DNA of 59,897 nucleotides from Novosphingobium sp. 32-60-15 (lineage in GTDB: Bacteria > Pseudomonadota > Alphaproteobacteria > Sphingomonadales > Sphingomonadaceae). The stretch lies in contig NZ_NCEN01000015.1 of assembly GCF_002280675.1 (NCBI RefSeq), positions 1 through 59,897 of the forward strand. Direction: 5' to 3'. The notes under the pieces are model-generated. The model saw nothing but the letters and a program-made list of their open reading frames with translations. It did no database searches and was not told where the DNA came from. This document shows positions 16,323-25,874 of the stretch, piece by piece. The number at the start of each line of letters is the position of its first letter. The first letter of the stretch is position 1. The position numbers were made by a program, and so were the translations under genes.

Positions 16323-18089
16323 TCAGCCAGCAAACAAATGCTGGTCGGGAGCCGCATGGGTCTGGGCGGCATGATCAGCGGCCGAATAGGGAAGGCCGAT
16401 CAACAGGTGGTTATCATCGCGCCGCAACGCGCCGCCACCCGCTTCCAGTTCGGCCCGCGCCAGCCGCAGGGTAAAGCCATTGCCCAGCATTGCCGATGTG
16501 GCAAACGCACCCGCACTTGCCGTGGCATCGGGCGCAAACAGCGCGGTATCATCCAGCCGCTGCAACGATGCGGGCAGGGTCAGCGTCAGGGCTGCCAGAT
16601 CCGGCTGCGCCTCGAACGTAATGGACAAGCGTTCACCGGGGGCAACGCTGGACGCGATGACCGAAAGCACGCGCCAAACCGAACGCTCAACTTCATCGGC
16701 GGCAAATGACACGGTGACCGGCTCGGACGGCAGGGTTACGTTCAGCCGAACATTGCGGGCGGCCAGGACAGGCGTCACCTGTTCCACCATTTGCGCAATG
16801 ATGGCGGCAGCATCAGCTTCGCCAGTGTCGATGGTAAGCGCGCGGCTTTCCAGTTTTACCAAGCGCTCAACCTCTTCAAAGCCTGCCAGCATTTGTGCGG
16901 CGTCCGATGCAATGCTGGCGGCCATGGCGCGATATTGATGCGGTGTCTGGCCAAACACCTGCTGCTGGATAACCTCGGCAAAGCCCTGAATGGCGTTGAT
17001 CGGGGTGCGCAGTTCGTGCAGTAACTGGCGCAGCCGGTCCGCTTCGAATTCGGGCGTGATTTGCGGGGCGGCAGGCGCGGTGAATGCCAAAGCGATGGGG
17101 CGGCGCAGGCGAAGCAAGTAGCCGGTAAAGCTGCTGCTATCGCGTGAAAAGCTTGGCGTACCATCGGCCTGCCATTGGCCTGCCACATGGTCGGCCCCGG
17201 CAATGGCAAGGCGTCCTGCCGTGATCGGTTGGCGCTTGCGGAATGCGGACGCCATGTCCTCATCGCAGTTTACCGGCGCTGATGGATCAGTGGCAAACAG
17301 GCGGCTGCCCACCAGCATTCCAGCCGGATCAACCCCGGCATGAATTACCACGCCTTCAGCATCGGTGCGCATATCAATGAATAGCGGTGGCTTGCGGGCA
17401 GGGGTGTGTACGTCACCAAACGGCAGCAGCGGGGCAACGCCATCGGTACGCGGCGGCGGGGACTGGGCATCGCGCTCCTCGCGCTTGCGGCGGAACGCTT
17501 CAATTCTGCGGACAATAGCGCCAATGCCCTCTTCCTTGGCCTGTCCTGGGGCCTGTTCTGGCACAACAGGAACAGCGCTTTGCGGTTCAAGTAGTCCCTC
17601 AGCCTCGGGAGCAGCGGCAGCCGGTGCAGCCACTTGCAAGGGCGCGTCAGCTTCCGGTTCGGGCAGCAAAAAGTCATTCACGCCAAGCCGCGACAGCACT
17701 TCGCGCACCCGTTCGCCCAGATCGGTGCGGTGGCGCAAGAAGCCCCGTGCCGTGGTGGGCAAGCGCGGGATCAGCGCGATCCAGTCATCTTCGGGCAGGC
17801 GGGCAGATGATATGATCGCAGACGCAGATCGCGGGCTACCCTGGGCAAAATGATAGACCAGAACGGCGGATCGGTGCGTTGTGCCACGCAATACCGCCGC
17901 GCATTCCTCGTCCGAGAGCATCCCGGCCAGCGAATCGATTCGCTCAAGCGCCGTTGCGTGCTGCGTTGACCATGCCGATAATGGCACCCCTCCAACCAGA
18001 TCGATGAGCTGCCGCAATTGTGTGCGGCCCGCCATTTTTCCGGCCGCGTGGGTGCGCAGCACGGTTTCAAGGCGGTCATCAACGATCAT
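16323..18089 (-). CDS. Sensor histidine kinase without clear membrane segments
   Basis: A 588-residue protein. An N-terminal helical region (MIVDDRLETVLRTHAAG...) is followed by a proline/alanine-rich linker, a PAS-like region around FIDMRTDAEGVVIHAGVDPAG, and a dimerisation helix with H-box LLHELRTPINAIQGFAEV. The C-terminal ATP-binding part is weak: the ADEVERSVWRVL segment could be the N-box, but typical DxGxG glycine boxes are not evident, so the kinase activity may be altered. No transmembrane helix is obvious, so it is likely cytoplasmic. The reading frame opens at 18146; 18089 is chosen because MIVDDRLE looks like the family start and GGA lies seven bases ahead. It lies just upstream of the WalW-like deacetylase. 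Confidence 0.7.
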   Translation of the reverse strand: MIVDDRLETVLRTHAAGKMAGRTQLRQLIDLVGGVPLSAWSTQHATALERIDSLAGMLSDEECAAVLRGTTHRSAVLVYHFAQGSPRSASAIISSARLPEDDWIALIPRLPTTARGFLRHRTDLGERVREVLSRLGVNDFLLPEPEADAPLQVAAPAAAAPEAEGLLEPQSAVPVVPEQAPGQAKEEGIGAIVRRIEAFRRKREERDAQSPPPRTDGVAPLLPFGDVHTPARKPPLFIDMRTDAEGVVIHAGVDPAGMLVGSRLFATDPSAPVNCDEDMASAFRKRQPITAGRLAIAGADHVAGQWQADGTPSFSRDSSSFTGYLLRLRRPIALAFTAPAAPQITPEFEADRLRQLLHELRTPINAIQGFAEVIQQQVFGQTPHQYRAMAASIASDAAQMLAGFEEVERLVKLESRALTIDTGEADAAAIIAQMVEQVTPVLAARNVRLNVTLPSEPVTVSFAADEVERSVWRVLSVIASSVAPGERLSITFEAQPDLAALTLTLPASLQRLDDTALFAPDATASAGAFATSAMLGNGFTLRLARAELEAGGGALRRDDNHLLIGLPYSAADHAAQTHAAPDQHLFAG

Positions 18090-18365
18090 CAAAGTTCCGA
18101 AGGTCCATTCCACGAGAGGCCAAAGCGCAACGCCTTGGATGGCCATACCTGACCGAACGGCTTGTTTAACCTACCTAAAGCTAACAAATCGTGGCTGCGG
18201 GCAAAAGGTCGCAATCCACTGCGTTGCAATATGAGACGATTGCGATATGAAACAACATTATTAGCGTCGCGTGTTCGATTTTGTGCGGAAACTTGTCATA
18301 TTGGCTTCTTTCCGAACGTGAATACGGGCGATTGTGAAACGGATTTTCAAAAAGGCTTTTTACCA

Positions 18366-18824
18366 GTGGACGCGATTGACCGGCGGCTTCTCGCTGAACT
18401 GCAGGATGAAGGGCGTGTAACCAACGTCGAGCTGGCGCAGCGTGTGGGGTTAACGGCGCCGCCGTGCCTGCGTCGCGTGCGCGCGCTTGAAGATGCCGGC
18501 GTGATCAAGGGTTATCATGCTGAACTTGATGCATCGAAGCTGGGCTTTGCCATCACGGTTTTCGCGCTCGTCAGCCTGAAAAGCCAGGCCGAAGAATCAC
18601 TGCGCCAGTTTGAAGACCACATGCGCACGCTTGCCGAAGTGCGCGAATGCCACATGCTCAATGGCGAAATCGACTTTATCCTGAAGATCGTCAGCCGCGA
18701 TCTGCAAAGTTTTCAGGAATTCCTCACCAGCAAACTGACGCCTGCACCCAATGTCGCCAGCGTCAAAACGTCGTTGACGATTCGCACCGCCAAGCAGGTG
18801 CCAGGCGTCCCGCTGGAAGATTGA
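18366..18824 (+). CDS. Lrp/AsnC-family transcriptional regulator
   Basis: A 152-residue regulator. The N-terminal helix-turn-helix is clear (DAIDRRLLAELQDEGRVTN, then LAQRVGLTAPPCLRRVRALE). The C-terminal RAM ligand-binding domain follows (ITVFALVSLKSQAEES... VRECHMLNGEIDFILKIV). The frame is open well upstream, but only the part from GTG 18366 matches the family; AAGG ten bases ahead is a modest site. Lrp-type proteins form octamers and often sense amino acids. The target is not evident; the gene is divergent from the histidine kinase and convergent with chorismate mutase. Confidence 0.88.
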   Translation: MDAIDRRLLAELQDEGRVTNVELAQRVGLTAPPCLRRVRALEDAGVIKGYHAELDASKLGFAITVFALVSLKSQAEESLRQFEDHMRTLAEVRECHMLNGEIDFILKIVSRDLQSFQEFLTSKLTPAPNVASVKTSLTIRTAKQVPGVPLED

Positions 18825-18833
18825 GGCGTTGAA

Positions 18834-19139
18834 TCACTGCGGCGAGCCCGCGGCCTTTTGATGATGGCGAATCACTTCGTCGATCACAAAACGCAGAAAC
18901 TTTTCAGAGAACTCCGGGTCCAACTTGGCATCTTCGGCCAATTTGCGCAGGCGCGCAATCTGGCGCTCCTCGCGGCTTGGATCGGATGCGGGCAGCTTAT
19001 TCTGGGCTTTATAAGCGCCAACGGCCTGCGTTATGCGGAAACGTTCGGCCAGAATGTGGATCATGGCCGCGTCGATATTGTCGATCGACTGGCGATAGCC
19101 TGCCAGCACCGCGTCTTCGCTCATGTCCTTGTACCCCAT
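18834..19139 (-). CDS. Chorismate mutase, AroQ type
   Basis: A protein of about 100 residues, all helical, matching the AroQ fold: YRQSIDNIDAAMIHILAERFRITQAVGAYKA, then DPSREERQIARLRKLAE and FSEKFLRFVIDEVIRHHQ. The arginine/lysine/glutamate pattern of the active site (R near the start, K in GAYKA, R in REERQ) is present. It converts chorismate to prephenate for phenylalanine and tyrosine synthesis. Starts at 19139 and 19124 are both possible, with no strong ribosome site at either. It ends 9 bases from the convergent Lrp gene. Confidence 0.85.
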   Translation of the reverse strand: MGYKDMSEDAVLAGYRQSIDNIDAAMIHILAERFRITQAVGAYKAQNKLPASDPSREERQIARLRKLAEDAKLDPEFSEKFLRFVIDEVIRHHQKAAGSPQ

Positions 19140-19216
19140 CCAATGATTAATCCGCCCGCTACCGCGCAAGATGCATCTTGCCAAGCGCCGCTAGTGACGC
19201 CAAGCGACACAGCACG

Positions 19217-20230
19217 ATGACAGCGACCATTCACACCCTGCCGCGCAAGGCCGAACCTTCGCTCACCCCGATGATGGCGCTTGTCGCCGAAGGCATGAAC
19301 AGCGTCAACGCGGTGATCCTTGACCGGATGCAATCACGCATCCCGTTAATCCCGACATTGGCCGGCCACCTGATTGCAGGTGGTGGCAAGCGCATGCGTC
19401 CGATGCTCACTTTGGCCAGCGCATCGCTGCTGGGTTATGGTGGCAGCCGTCATTACAAACTGGCAGCAGCGGTAGAGTTCATTCACACCGCCACCTTGCT
19501 GCATGATGACGTGGTTGACGGATCAGACATGCGGCGCGGCAAGAAGACCGCGAACATCGTCTATGGCAACCCTGCCACCGTGCTGGTGGGGGATTTCCTG
19601 TTCAGCCGCAGCTTCGAACTGATGGTCGAAGACGGCTCGCTCAAAGTCTTGCGCATCTTGTCAAACGCCTCTGCCGTCATATCCGAAGGCGAAGTCGATC
19701 AACTGGTTGCCCAACGCCAGATCGGCACGACCGAGGAAATGTATCTCGATATCATCGCCGCCAAGACCGCGGCCTTGTTCTCGGCCGCCTGCCGTATCGC
19801 TGCGGTCGTGGCCGAACGGCCCGAAGCCGATGAGCAAGCGCTTGATTCTTATGGCAAGAACCTTGGCATCGCGTTCCAGTTGGCTGACGATGCGATTGAT
19901 TATGATTCCGACGCTGCCGAAATGGGCAAAGATCAGGGCGATGATTTCCGCGAAGGCAAGATGACCTTGCCGGTGATCCTTGCCTATGCGCGCGGCAATG
20001 CCGATGAGCGCGAATTCTGGCAGGAGGCCATTGCGGGTGACAGGTCATCGGACGCCGACCTTGCCCACGCCATAACGCTTATCCGCAATCATGATGCGGT
20101 AAACGCCACCCGCGAACGCGCACGGATGTATGCCCAACGCGCGATCGATGCGATTGCAAGCTTTCCAGCCAGCGCCGCAAAGCTGGCAATGACCGAAGCG
20201 GCAGAGTTCGCAGTCGCCCGCCGCTTTTAA
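19217..20230 (+). CDS. ispB: Polyprenyl diphosphate synthase (octaprenyl type)
   Basis: A 337-residue trans-prenyltransferase that builds the long isoprenoid tail of quinones from IPP. The first aspartate motif LLHDDVVDGSDMRRGKK and the second, FQLADDAIDYDSD, are intact, as are GGGKRMRP and GEVDQL. These set it in the IspB/SdsA group rather than farnesyl synthases; the chain length is inferred. ATG 19217 is preferred over TTG 19178. The aldo/keto reductase gene starts 19 bases after its stop. Confidence 0.9.
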   Translation: MTATIHTLPRKAEPSLTPMMALVAEGMNSVNAVILDRMQSRIPLIPTLAGHLIAGGGKRMRPMLTLASASLLGYGGSRHYKLAAAVEFIHTATLLHDDVVDGSDMRRGKKTANIVYGNPATVLVGDFLFSRSFELMVEDGSLKVLRILSNASAVISEGEVDQLVAQRQIGTTEEMYLDIIAAKTAALFSAACRIAAVVAERPEADEQALDSYGKNLGIAFQLADDAIDYDSDAAEMGKDQGDDFREGKMTLPVILAYARGNADEREFWQEAIAGDRSSDADLAHAITLIRNHDAVNATRERARMYAQRAIDAIASFPASAAKLAMTEAAEFAVARRF

Positions 20231-20249
20231 GCGCAACTGGAGAGTTCCC

Positions 20250-21266
20250 ATGCAACATCGTCGCCTCGGCAAATCTGCCATTGTCGTGTCTGATATCTGC
20301 ATGGGCACGATGACGTTCGGCAGCCAGACAGATGAAGCAACAGCCTTGCGCATTCTTGATCGCTGCTACGACGCCGGTATCAACTTTTACGATACCGCCG
20401 AAGGGTATCCCGTCCCGCCGGAAGTAAAGTGGGTTGGACGCACTGAAAATATCGTCGGAAAGTGGCTTAAGACCAAACCGCGTGATGCCATCATTTTGGC
20501 CACCAAAGTTTCCGGCCCCAGCCACGTCTGGTTCCGCTCACCCTGCCGCGAGGGCATGACTGCGCTTGATCGGCGCAATATCATCACTGCTATCGACGCC
20601 AGCCTGACCAAGCTTGGCACCGATTACATCGATTTGTACCAGACTCACTGGCCAGACCACGACACATCTTATGATGAAACCATGGAAGTGCTCGACGAAC
20701 TGGTGCGCGCCGGTAAAGTGCGCATTTCCGGGTGTTCAAACGAAACCAGTTGGGGCCTGATGAAATCAATCAGCGCAGCAGAACGCCTTGGCACTGCGCG
20801 CTATCAGACCATTCAAAACAATTTCAGCCTTAACAACCGCCGTTTCGAAGACGAATTGGCGCAAGTTTGCCGGATGGAAGGTGTGAGCCTGATCCCCTAT
20901 TCTCCGCTGGCGGGCGGGGTGCTTTCGGGCAAATACAATGGCGGGGCGCGTCCCGAAGGTGCGCGCATTACACGCTATCTCGCCATGGAAGGTCGTCAGG
21001 CCCAAATGGGTCACCGCTTCTTGAACGGCCGTTCGCTCAGTTCCACCGAACGTTTCATGGCAATTGCTGCAGAAGCCGGGATCGATCCCGTCACATTTGC
21101 GGTGGCGTGGTCCAAACAGCACGATTTTGTCGCCTCGACCATTGTCGGAGTGAGCGCGGAGGATCAACTCGATCCGATCCTTGCCGCCGCTGGCCTTGTC
21201 CTGCCTGCCGAAGTGATGGCAGCAATTGACAAAGTTTCGCGTGAAATCCTTTATCCTATGGGGTGA
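20250..21266 (+). CDS. Aldo/keto reductase, Tas-like
   Basis: A 338-residue NADPH-dependent oxidoreductase with the AKR barrel. The catalytic tetrad is visible: Asp and Tyr in NFYDTAEGYP, Lys in LATKVSGP and His in LYQTHWPDH. Cofactor-binding features include IPYSPLAGGVLSGK near residue 215. The GTENIVGKWL-type region and length resemble Tas. GGAG eight bases before ATG 20250 sets the start. The physiological substrate is unknown. Its stop overlaps a possible GTG of the following helicase gene. Confidence 0.88.
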   Translation: MQHRRLGKSAIVVSDICMGTMTFGSQTDEATALRILDRCYDAGINFYDTAEGYPVPPEVKWVGRTENIVGKWLKTKPRDAIILATKVSGPSHVWFRSPCREGMTALDRRNIITAIDASLTKLGTDYIDLYQTHWPDHDTSYDETMEVLDELVRAGKVRISGCSNETSWGLMKSISAAERLGTARYQTIQNNFSLNNRRFEDELAQVCRMEGVSLIPYSPLAGGVLSGKYNGGARPEGARITRYLAMEGRQAQMGHRFLNGRSLSSTERFMAIAAEAGIDPVTFAVAWSKQHDFVASTIVGVSAEDQLDPILAAAGLVLPAEVMAAIDKVSREILYPMG

Positions 21267-21319
21267 GGGACCGTCGGGATGATTGCTATACCAGCACCTT
21301 CCCCGGTAATGCACCGGGT

Positions 21320-23779
21320 GTGAGCAACCTGCCGATCCATGCTGTCCTGCCAGACCTGCTTTCTGCCCTGCGCGCGCGGCAAAGCGCGGTTCTGATCGCG
21401 CCACCCGGAGCGGGCAAAACCACCGCCGTTGCCCCCGCCTTGCTGGCCGAGCCGTGGTGCACCGGTCAGGTCATCCTGCTGTCGCCCCGCCGCGTTGCCG
21501 CGCGCGCTGCGGCGGAACGTATGGCCGAATTGCTGGGTGAAGAAGCCGGCGGCACCATCGGCTATGTCACCCGGCTTGATGCCAAACGCTCTGCCAGAAC
21601 GCGGGTTCTGGTGATGACCGAGGCGATTTTTGTCGCCACGATCCTTGGTGATCCCGAACTTTCCGGCACATCTGCGGTGCTGTTCGATGAAGCCCATGAA
21701 CGCCACCTCGACAGCGATCTGGGCCTTGCACTGGCAATCGAGGCGCAAGGCGTGCTGCGTGAGGACCTGCGGCTGGTCGTCATGTCGGCCACCATTGACG
21801 GCTCACGCTTTGCCACTTTGCTTGATGGCGCGCCCGTGATTGAAAGCGAAGGCAAGGCCCATCCGCTGACAATTAAATGGCTGGGTACGCGGCCCGATGT
21901 GAAGATCGAACCCGCGATGGCCTCTGCCATCCAGACGGCGTGGCGTGATGAAACCGGCGATATCCTCGCCTTCCTGCCGGGCGTTGCGCAAATTGAACGC
22001 ACTGCTGCTTTGCTGGCCGAAAAATTGCCCACAGCGCTGGTCCTGCCACTTCACGGTCAGGTTGAACCAGCCGCGCAACGCACTGCAATCAAACGCGATT
22101 CCCAAGGTCGCCGCCGCATCGTGCTGGCCACCAGCATCGCCGAAACTTCGCTCACGCTGGATGGCGTTTCGGTCGTGGTTGACGCAGGCCTTTCGCGCCG
22201 TGCGGAATTTGACAAGGCCGCTGGCGTCACCCGCCTTATCACTACGCGCGCCAGCCAGGCCTCTGCCGCCCAACGCGCTGGCCGCGCCGCCCGACAAGGG
22301 CCGGGCGTTGCCTATAGGTTGTGGGAAGAGGCCGCCCATGCAGGCCGTCCCGCCTTCGATCCGCCAGAAGTCACAACCAGCGATCTTGCTCCGCTTGCGC
22401 TGACACTGGCGCAATGGGGAGCAGGTGATCCGGTGGCGATGGCGTGGCTCGATGCGCCGCCTGTGCCCGCATTGAGTGCAGCCAGGGCAGCGCTACAGGC
22501 GCTCGGTGCGCTTGACGGGGAAGGGCGGATTACCCCGCACGGTCAGGCCATGGCACGGCTTTCGATGGAACCGGCGCTGGCCCATATGCTCCTGTTTGCT
22601 GCCGAGCGCGGGCAAGCCAATGAAGCCGCACGGCTGGCGCTGTTGCTGCAGGAACGCGGCCTTGGTGGGCGGGGGGAAGACCTTGGCCGCAGGCTGGATC
22701 GTTGGGCGGGAGAGCGCGGCAACCGCGCCGATGCCTCGCGCAAACTCGCCGCGCGCTGGGCTGACACGGCGGCCAAAGTGTTGCGCCACACCGCGCCCGC
22801 TGCCGAAGGTAAGCCATCGGTCCCCACCGCTATCCTGCTTGCCGAAGCCTTCCCCGACCGGATCGCGCGCGCGCGCAGTGCATCGGGCGAGGAATGGCAA
22901 TCGACCGGCGGGCGGGGCTATCGGCTTGACCCTGTATCCCCGCTTGCCACTGCCAAATGGCTGGTAATCGGCGATGCCCAAGGTGAGGCCAAAGGCGCAA
23001 GGATTACCGCCGCGATGGCGCTGGAAGAAGCAGAAGTCCTGCGCCATCTCTCGCACCGTATGGATGAGCGGCATTCGCTTTCGTGGAACGCCACCGAAGG
23101 CCGCGTAGAGGCCCGGCTGGAGCGTCGGCTCGGTTCCATCGTGCTGGCACGTGTGCCCGATCCTAAGCCTGATCCCGACGCCGTAGTTGCGCTGCTCATC
23201 GCGCAGGTCCGGGACATTGGCCTGTCTCTCCTGCCTTTGTCCGATGCCAGCAAAGCCCTGATCGAACGGGCGGGATACGCAGGGTTGCAGGCGCTGTCCG
23301 AAGCGGGTTTGCGGGACACGTCGGAAGCATGGCTGGCCCCGCTCCTCACTGGCCGTCGTGATTTCGCATTATCGCCGGGCAAGTTGCACGATGCGCTGCT
23401 ATCACGGCTCGATTGGAGCGAGCGGCAGGAGCTTGAGCGGCTCGCCCCTGCTGAATACCGCTCGCCCGCCGGAACAACCCACGCCATCGATTATGCGCAC
23501 GAAGGCGGCCCTTGTGTCGAATTGCGCGTACAGGCGCTGTTCGGCGTTGATCGTCACCCTTGTGTCGGCCAACCGCCGCGCCCGCTGCTGCTGTCATTGA
23601 CCAGTCCCGGCGGCAAACCGATCCAGGCCACCGCGGATTTGCCCGGGTTCTGGCGCGGTTCGTGGAAGGACGTGTGCAAGGACATGAAGGGCCGTTATCC
23701 GCGCCACCGTTGGCCTGATGAACCATGGACCGAAGACCCCAGCCTCAAAACCAAGAACGCCTTCAACCGTTCGCGCTGA
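21320..23779 (+). CDS. hrpB: ATP-dependent RNA helicase HrpB
   Basis: An 819-residue DEAH-box helicase. Walker A APPGAGKTT lies near residue 30, the DEAH box in LFDEAHERHLDSD near residue 135, motif III in VMSATID, and motif VI in QRAGRAARQGPG. The long C-terminal part ends with the HrpB-specific region (VELRVQALFGVDRHPCVG, LLLSLTSPGGKPIQATADLPGFW). The HrpB family is widespread in proteobacteria; its role in RNA metabolism is poorly defined. GTG 21320 begins the family-like sequence SNLPIHAVLPDLL; an earlier in-frame GTG at 21263 overlaps the reductase stop and cannot be excluded. Confidence 0.92.
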   Translation: MSNLPIHAVLPDLLSALRARQSAVLIAPPGAGKTTAVAPALLAEPWCTGQVILLSPRRVAARAAAERMAELLGEEAGGTIGYVTRLDAKRSARTRVLVMTEAIFVATILGDPELSGTSAVLFDEAHERHLDSDLGLALAIEAQGVLREDLRLVVMSATIDGSRFATLLDGAPVIESEGKAHPLTIKWLGTRPDVKIEPAMASAIQTAWRDETGDILAFLPGVAQIERTAALLAEKLPTALVLPLHGQVEPAAQRTAIKRDSQGRRRIVLATSIAETSLTLDGVSVVVDAGLSRRAEFDKAAGVTRLITTRASQASAAQRAGRAARQGPGVAYRLWEEAAHAGRPAFDPPEVTTSDLAPLALTLAQWGAGDPVAMAWLDAPPVPALSAARAALQALGALDGEGRITPHGQAMARLSMEPALAHMLLFAAERGQANEAARLALLLQERGLGGRGEDLGRRLDRWAGERGNRADASRKLAARWADTAAKVLRHTAPAAEGKPSVPTAILLAEAFPDRIARARSASGEEWQSTGGRGYRLDPVSPLATAKWLVIGDAQGEAKGARITAAMALEEAEVLRHLSHRMDERHSLSWNATEGRVEARLERRLGSIVLARVPDPKPDPDAVVALLIAQVRDIGLSLLPLSDASKALIERAGYAGLQALSEAGLRDTSEAWLAPLLTGRRDFALSPGKLHDALLSRLDWSERQELERLAPAEYRSPAGTTHAIDYAHEGGPCVELRVQALFGVDRHPCVGQPPRPLLLSLTSPGGKPIQATADLPGFWRGSWKDVCKDMKGRYPRHRWPDEPWTEDPSLKTKNAFNRSR

Positions 23780-23834
23780 TCAAAGGCGATTCCCGCTCTT
23801 GATTCTGTGCGCGATTCGACGCAGTGCAGCATCC

Positions 23835-24113
23835 ATGTCAGCACGCATCTATCAACGCCCGAAAAACGCCATGCAGTCCGGCAAGGCCCGGACCAGCGAT
23901 TGGCTGCTTGAATTCGAAGCATCCGAGGCCAAGCGCCCCGATCCCCTGATGGGCTGGGCAGGTTCGGGCGATACGCAACAGCAAGTGGTGTTGAAGTTCG
24001 AAACCGCAGAAGATGCGCAGGCCTATGCCACCCGCTATGGCATCGAAGCCCACGTCATCCCGACGCCAGTTCGCAAGCTGAAGCTGCAAAGCTACGCCGA
24101 CAACTTCCGGTAA
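23835..24113 (+). CDS. NADH dehydrogenase accessory subunit, NDUFS4-like (ETC complex I)
   Basis: A 92-residue protein matching the conserved ETC complex I subunit family: SARIYQRPKNAMQSGKA, WLLEFE, DPLMGWAGSGDTQQQVVLKF and EDAQAYATRYGIEAHV. In alphaproteobacteria it is an accessory subunit of respiratory complex I, as in mitochondria. ATG 23835 is the first start that fits the family; the frame is open further upstream within the hrpB end. It is convergent with gmk. Confidence 0.9.
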   Translation: MSARIYQRPKNAMQSGKARTSDWLLEFEASEAKRPDPLMGWAGSGDTQQQVVLKFETAEDAQAYATRYGIEAHVIPTPVRKLKLQSYADNFR

Positions 24114-24143
24114 GCCGCACCGGATTGGGCGGCTGACGAGAAC

Positions 24144-24794
24144 TTATCCGCGCATCAGCCCGCGTACGAAATCGATCAAGCCCGTCTGCCGGGTGCGCTT
24201 CATGCGTTCAGCCGCCAGAATCTCGCGGACTTTTTCAAAACACACGTCCACATCGTCATTGATCACGACATAGTCATAGCCGTCCCAGTGGCTTATCTCT
24301 GCCTGAGCGCGGGCCATGCGCGCGCTGATGACGTCGGCTGCATCGGTGCCCCGTCCTGTCAGGCGGCGGTTCAATTCTTCAAGGCTGGGCGGCAGAATGA
24401 ACACCCGCACCACGTCGGCTTGCGCTTTCTGGTGCAACTGCTGCGTGCCCTGCCAGTCAATATCGAACAGCACATCGCCGCCCGCTTTCAGCCGGTCACG
24501 GATTTGCGCCTTGGGCGTGCCATAGCAATTGCCAAAGACCGTAGCCCATTCATAAAACGCGTTTTCTTCAACCATGCGGTCAAATTCGGCTTGGTCGACG
24601 AAATAGTAATCCTGCCCCTCAACCTCACCGGGCCGGATCGGCCGCGTAGTGACAGAAACCGACGCGGCAATTTCATCGTCTTCGCCCAGCAGCTTGCGCG
24701 CAATCGTGGTTTTTCCGGCCCCGGAAGGCGAGGACAGAATGAACATCAAGCCCCGGCGGTGGAGCGTATCGTCGTGCGGAATGGTCGTGGGCAT
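24144..24794 (-). CDS. gmk: Guanylate kinase
   Basis: A 216-residue enzyme that phosphorylates GMP to GDP. The P-loop SSPSGAGKTT lies at residues 21-30, followed by the GMP-binding region (SVTTRPIRPGEVEGQDYYFV) and LFDIDWQGTQQL. The end, VREILAAERMKR, is typical. It is convergent with the complex I subunit gene and divergent from the ASCH-like gene. Confidence 0.95.
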   Translation of the reverse strand: MPTTIPHDDTLHRRGLMFILSSPSGAGKTTIARKLLGEDDEIAASVSVTTRPIRPGEVEGQDYYFVDQAEFDRMVEENAFYEWATVFGNCYGTPKAQIRDRLKAGGDVLFDIDWQGTQQLHQKAQADVVRVFILPPSLEELNRRLTGRGTDAADVISARMARAQAEISHWDGYDYVVINDDVDVCFEKVREILAAERMKRTRQTGLIDFVRGLMRG

Positions 24795-24889
24795 GGGTGC
24801 TAGTGGCGCAACCGCAGGCCAATGGTCAAGCTGTGTTCCATCGCATTCAGAGCTTGCGGTATGCGCACATGCCCTTGAATAGGGGCGCG

Positions 24890-25456
24890 ATGGAGCATTC
24901 GGTCATCCTTGATCCCGCATCAGCGCGCGCCTTTCTGGATGGCCGCAAGACGCAACTTCGCGTGATTGCCGGGCATCGGCTGGGACATTTGCCCCTCGGC
25001 ACAAGGATTTATGGAAAAGAAGCCTGCGCACCCGGACGTTTTCAAAATGGCGCGGAAATCCTAACCGACCTGAAACGCGCCCAGTTTGTGGCATTTGCAG
25101 ATGGCTGGCGGCAGGACCGCGATGGACATCGCTGGCAAGCAAAGCCGCCGCAGGATCCGAACGAGATGTGGATCAGCGCGGTGCATATGCCGGATTGGGC
25201 CTGCCGTGTGGTGCTGGAATTGTGCGGAGTGTCAACAGAACGGTTGCAAGATATCCGGCGCCCCGCGCTGCTGGCCGAAGGCGTTGCCCCTGTCTTGGGC
25301 GGATTGCTGTGGCGTGGCCCAAAGCCTTTGCCGGGACTACATAGATCAGCGCACCGGGCGTTTACAGCCCATTGGGACACCACCCATCCTGTTCCGGGCC
25401 TGCGTTACGCCGATAATCCGGCGGTATCGGTTTTGGAGGTCAGGCTGGCCGACTAA
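24890..25456 (+). CDS. ASCH-like hypothetical protein
   Basis: A 188-residue protein starting at ATG 24890. Its front (ILDPASARAFLDGRKTQLRVI, then LPLGTRIYGKEACAPG) matches the pattern of ASCH/PUA-like proteins often seen in phage-like loci, with a 'LxGRKTQxR' motif and a later 'GDxLWVRE'-like strand. The middle (PPQDPNEMWISAVHMPDWACRVVLELCGVSTERLQDI) continues this pattern. ASCH domains are predicted RNA-binding modules; the substrate here is unknown. Its end overlaps the convergent gene at 25453 by four bases. Confidence 0.6.
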   Translation: MEHSVILDPASARAFLDGRKTQLRVIAGHRLGHLPLGTRIYGKEACAPGRFQNGAEILTDLKRAQFVAFADGWRQDRDGHRWQAKPPQDPNEMWISAVHMPDWACRVVLELCGVSTERLQDIRRPALLAEGVAPVLGGLLWRGPKPLPGLHRSAHRAFTAHWDTTHPVPGLRYADNPAVSVLEVRLAD

Positions 25457-25845
25457 GCCTTCTTGCCGCGCTCAATCTGCTCTTCAACGGCCACTGCGCC
25501 AGCGGCCTCAGACTTTGCGCGATGCCTGCGGTCGTAAAGCGTCTTGGCCAGCATACCGCCGCCAACGATGATCGCACCGGGGACTGACCGCGTGGCAATG
25601 CGGGCAATCGCCGTGCCAACCAGTGATTGCATCATCGTGCGGCCTTTGATCACCCGTGCCGCTTTTTTCGATCCGAGCTTGCTGCCGACAATGCCTTTTT
25701 CCACGCCATGGCGCAGCAGTGCTGCGCCGGCACGTAACGCCACATCGGCAATGATCAGGTTGGTCATCGGATTAGGGCTGGGCGCAGGGACTTTGTCGAC
25801 GGCATTTTTGGCGGTATCGATAGCCGTGCCACGCTTTTTGATCAT
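25453..25845 (-). CDS. Conserved hypothetical protein with glycine-rich hydrophobic segments
   Basis: A 130-residue basic protein (MIKKRGTAIDTAKNAVDKV). Two mildly hydrophobic stretches, near residues 28-44 (TNLIIADVALRAGAALL) and 85-101 (VPGAIIVGGGMLAKTLY), are separated by a lysine-rich part; the tail is charged. It may associate with the membrane. I do not recognise the family. It follows sspB on the same strand with a 29-base gap. Confidence 0.55.
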   Translation of the reverse strand: MIKKRGTAIDTAKNAVDKVPAPSPNPMTNLIIADVALRAGAALLRHGVEKGIVGSKLGSKKAARVIKGRTMMQSLVGTAIARIATRSVPGAIIVGGGMLAKTLYDRRHRAKSEAAGAVAVEEQIERGKKA

Positions 25846-25874
25846 GCCTTTGCCCTTACGAACGGGCCGCAGCC

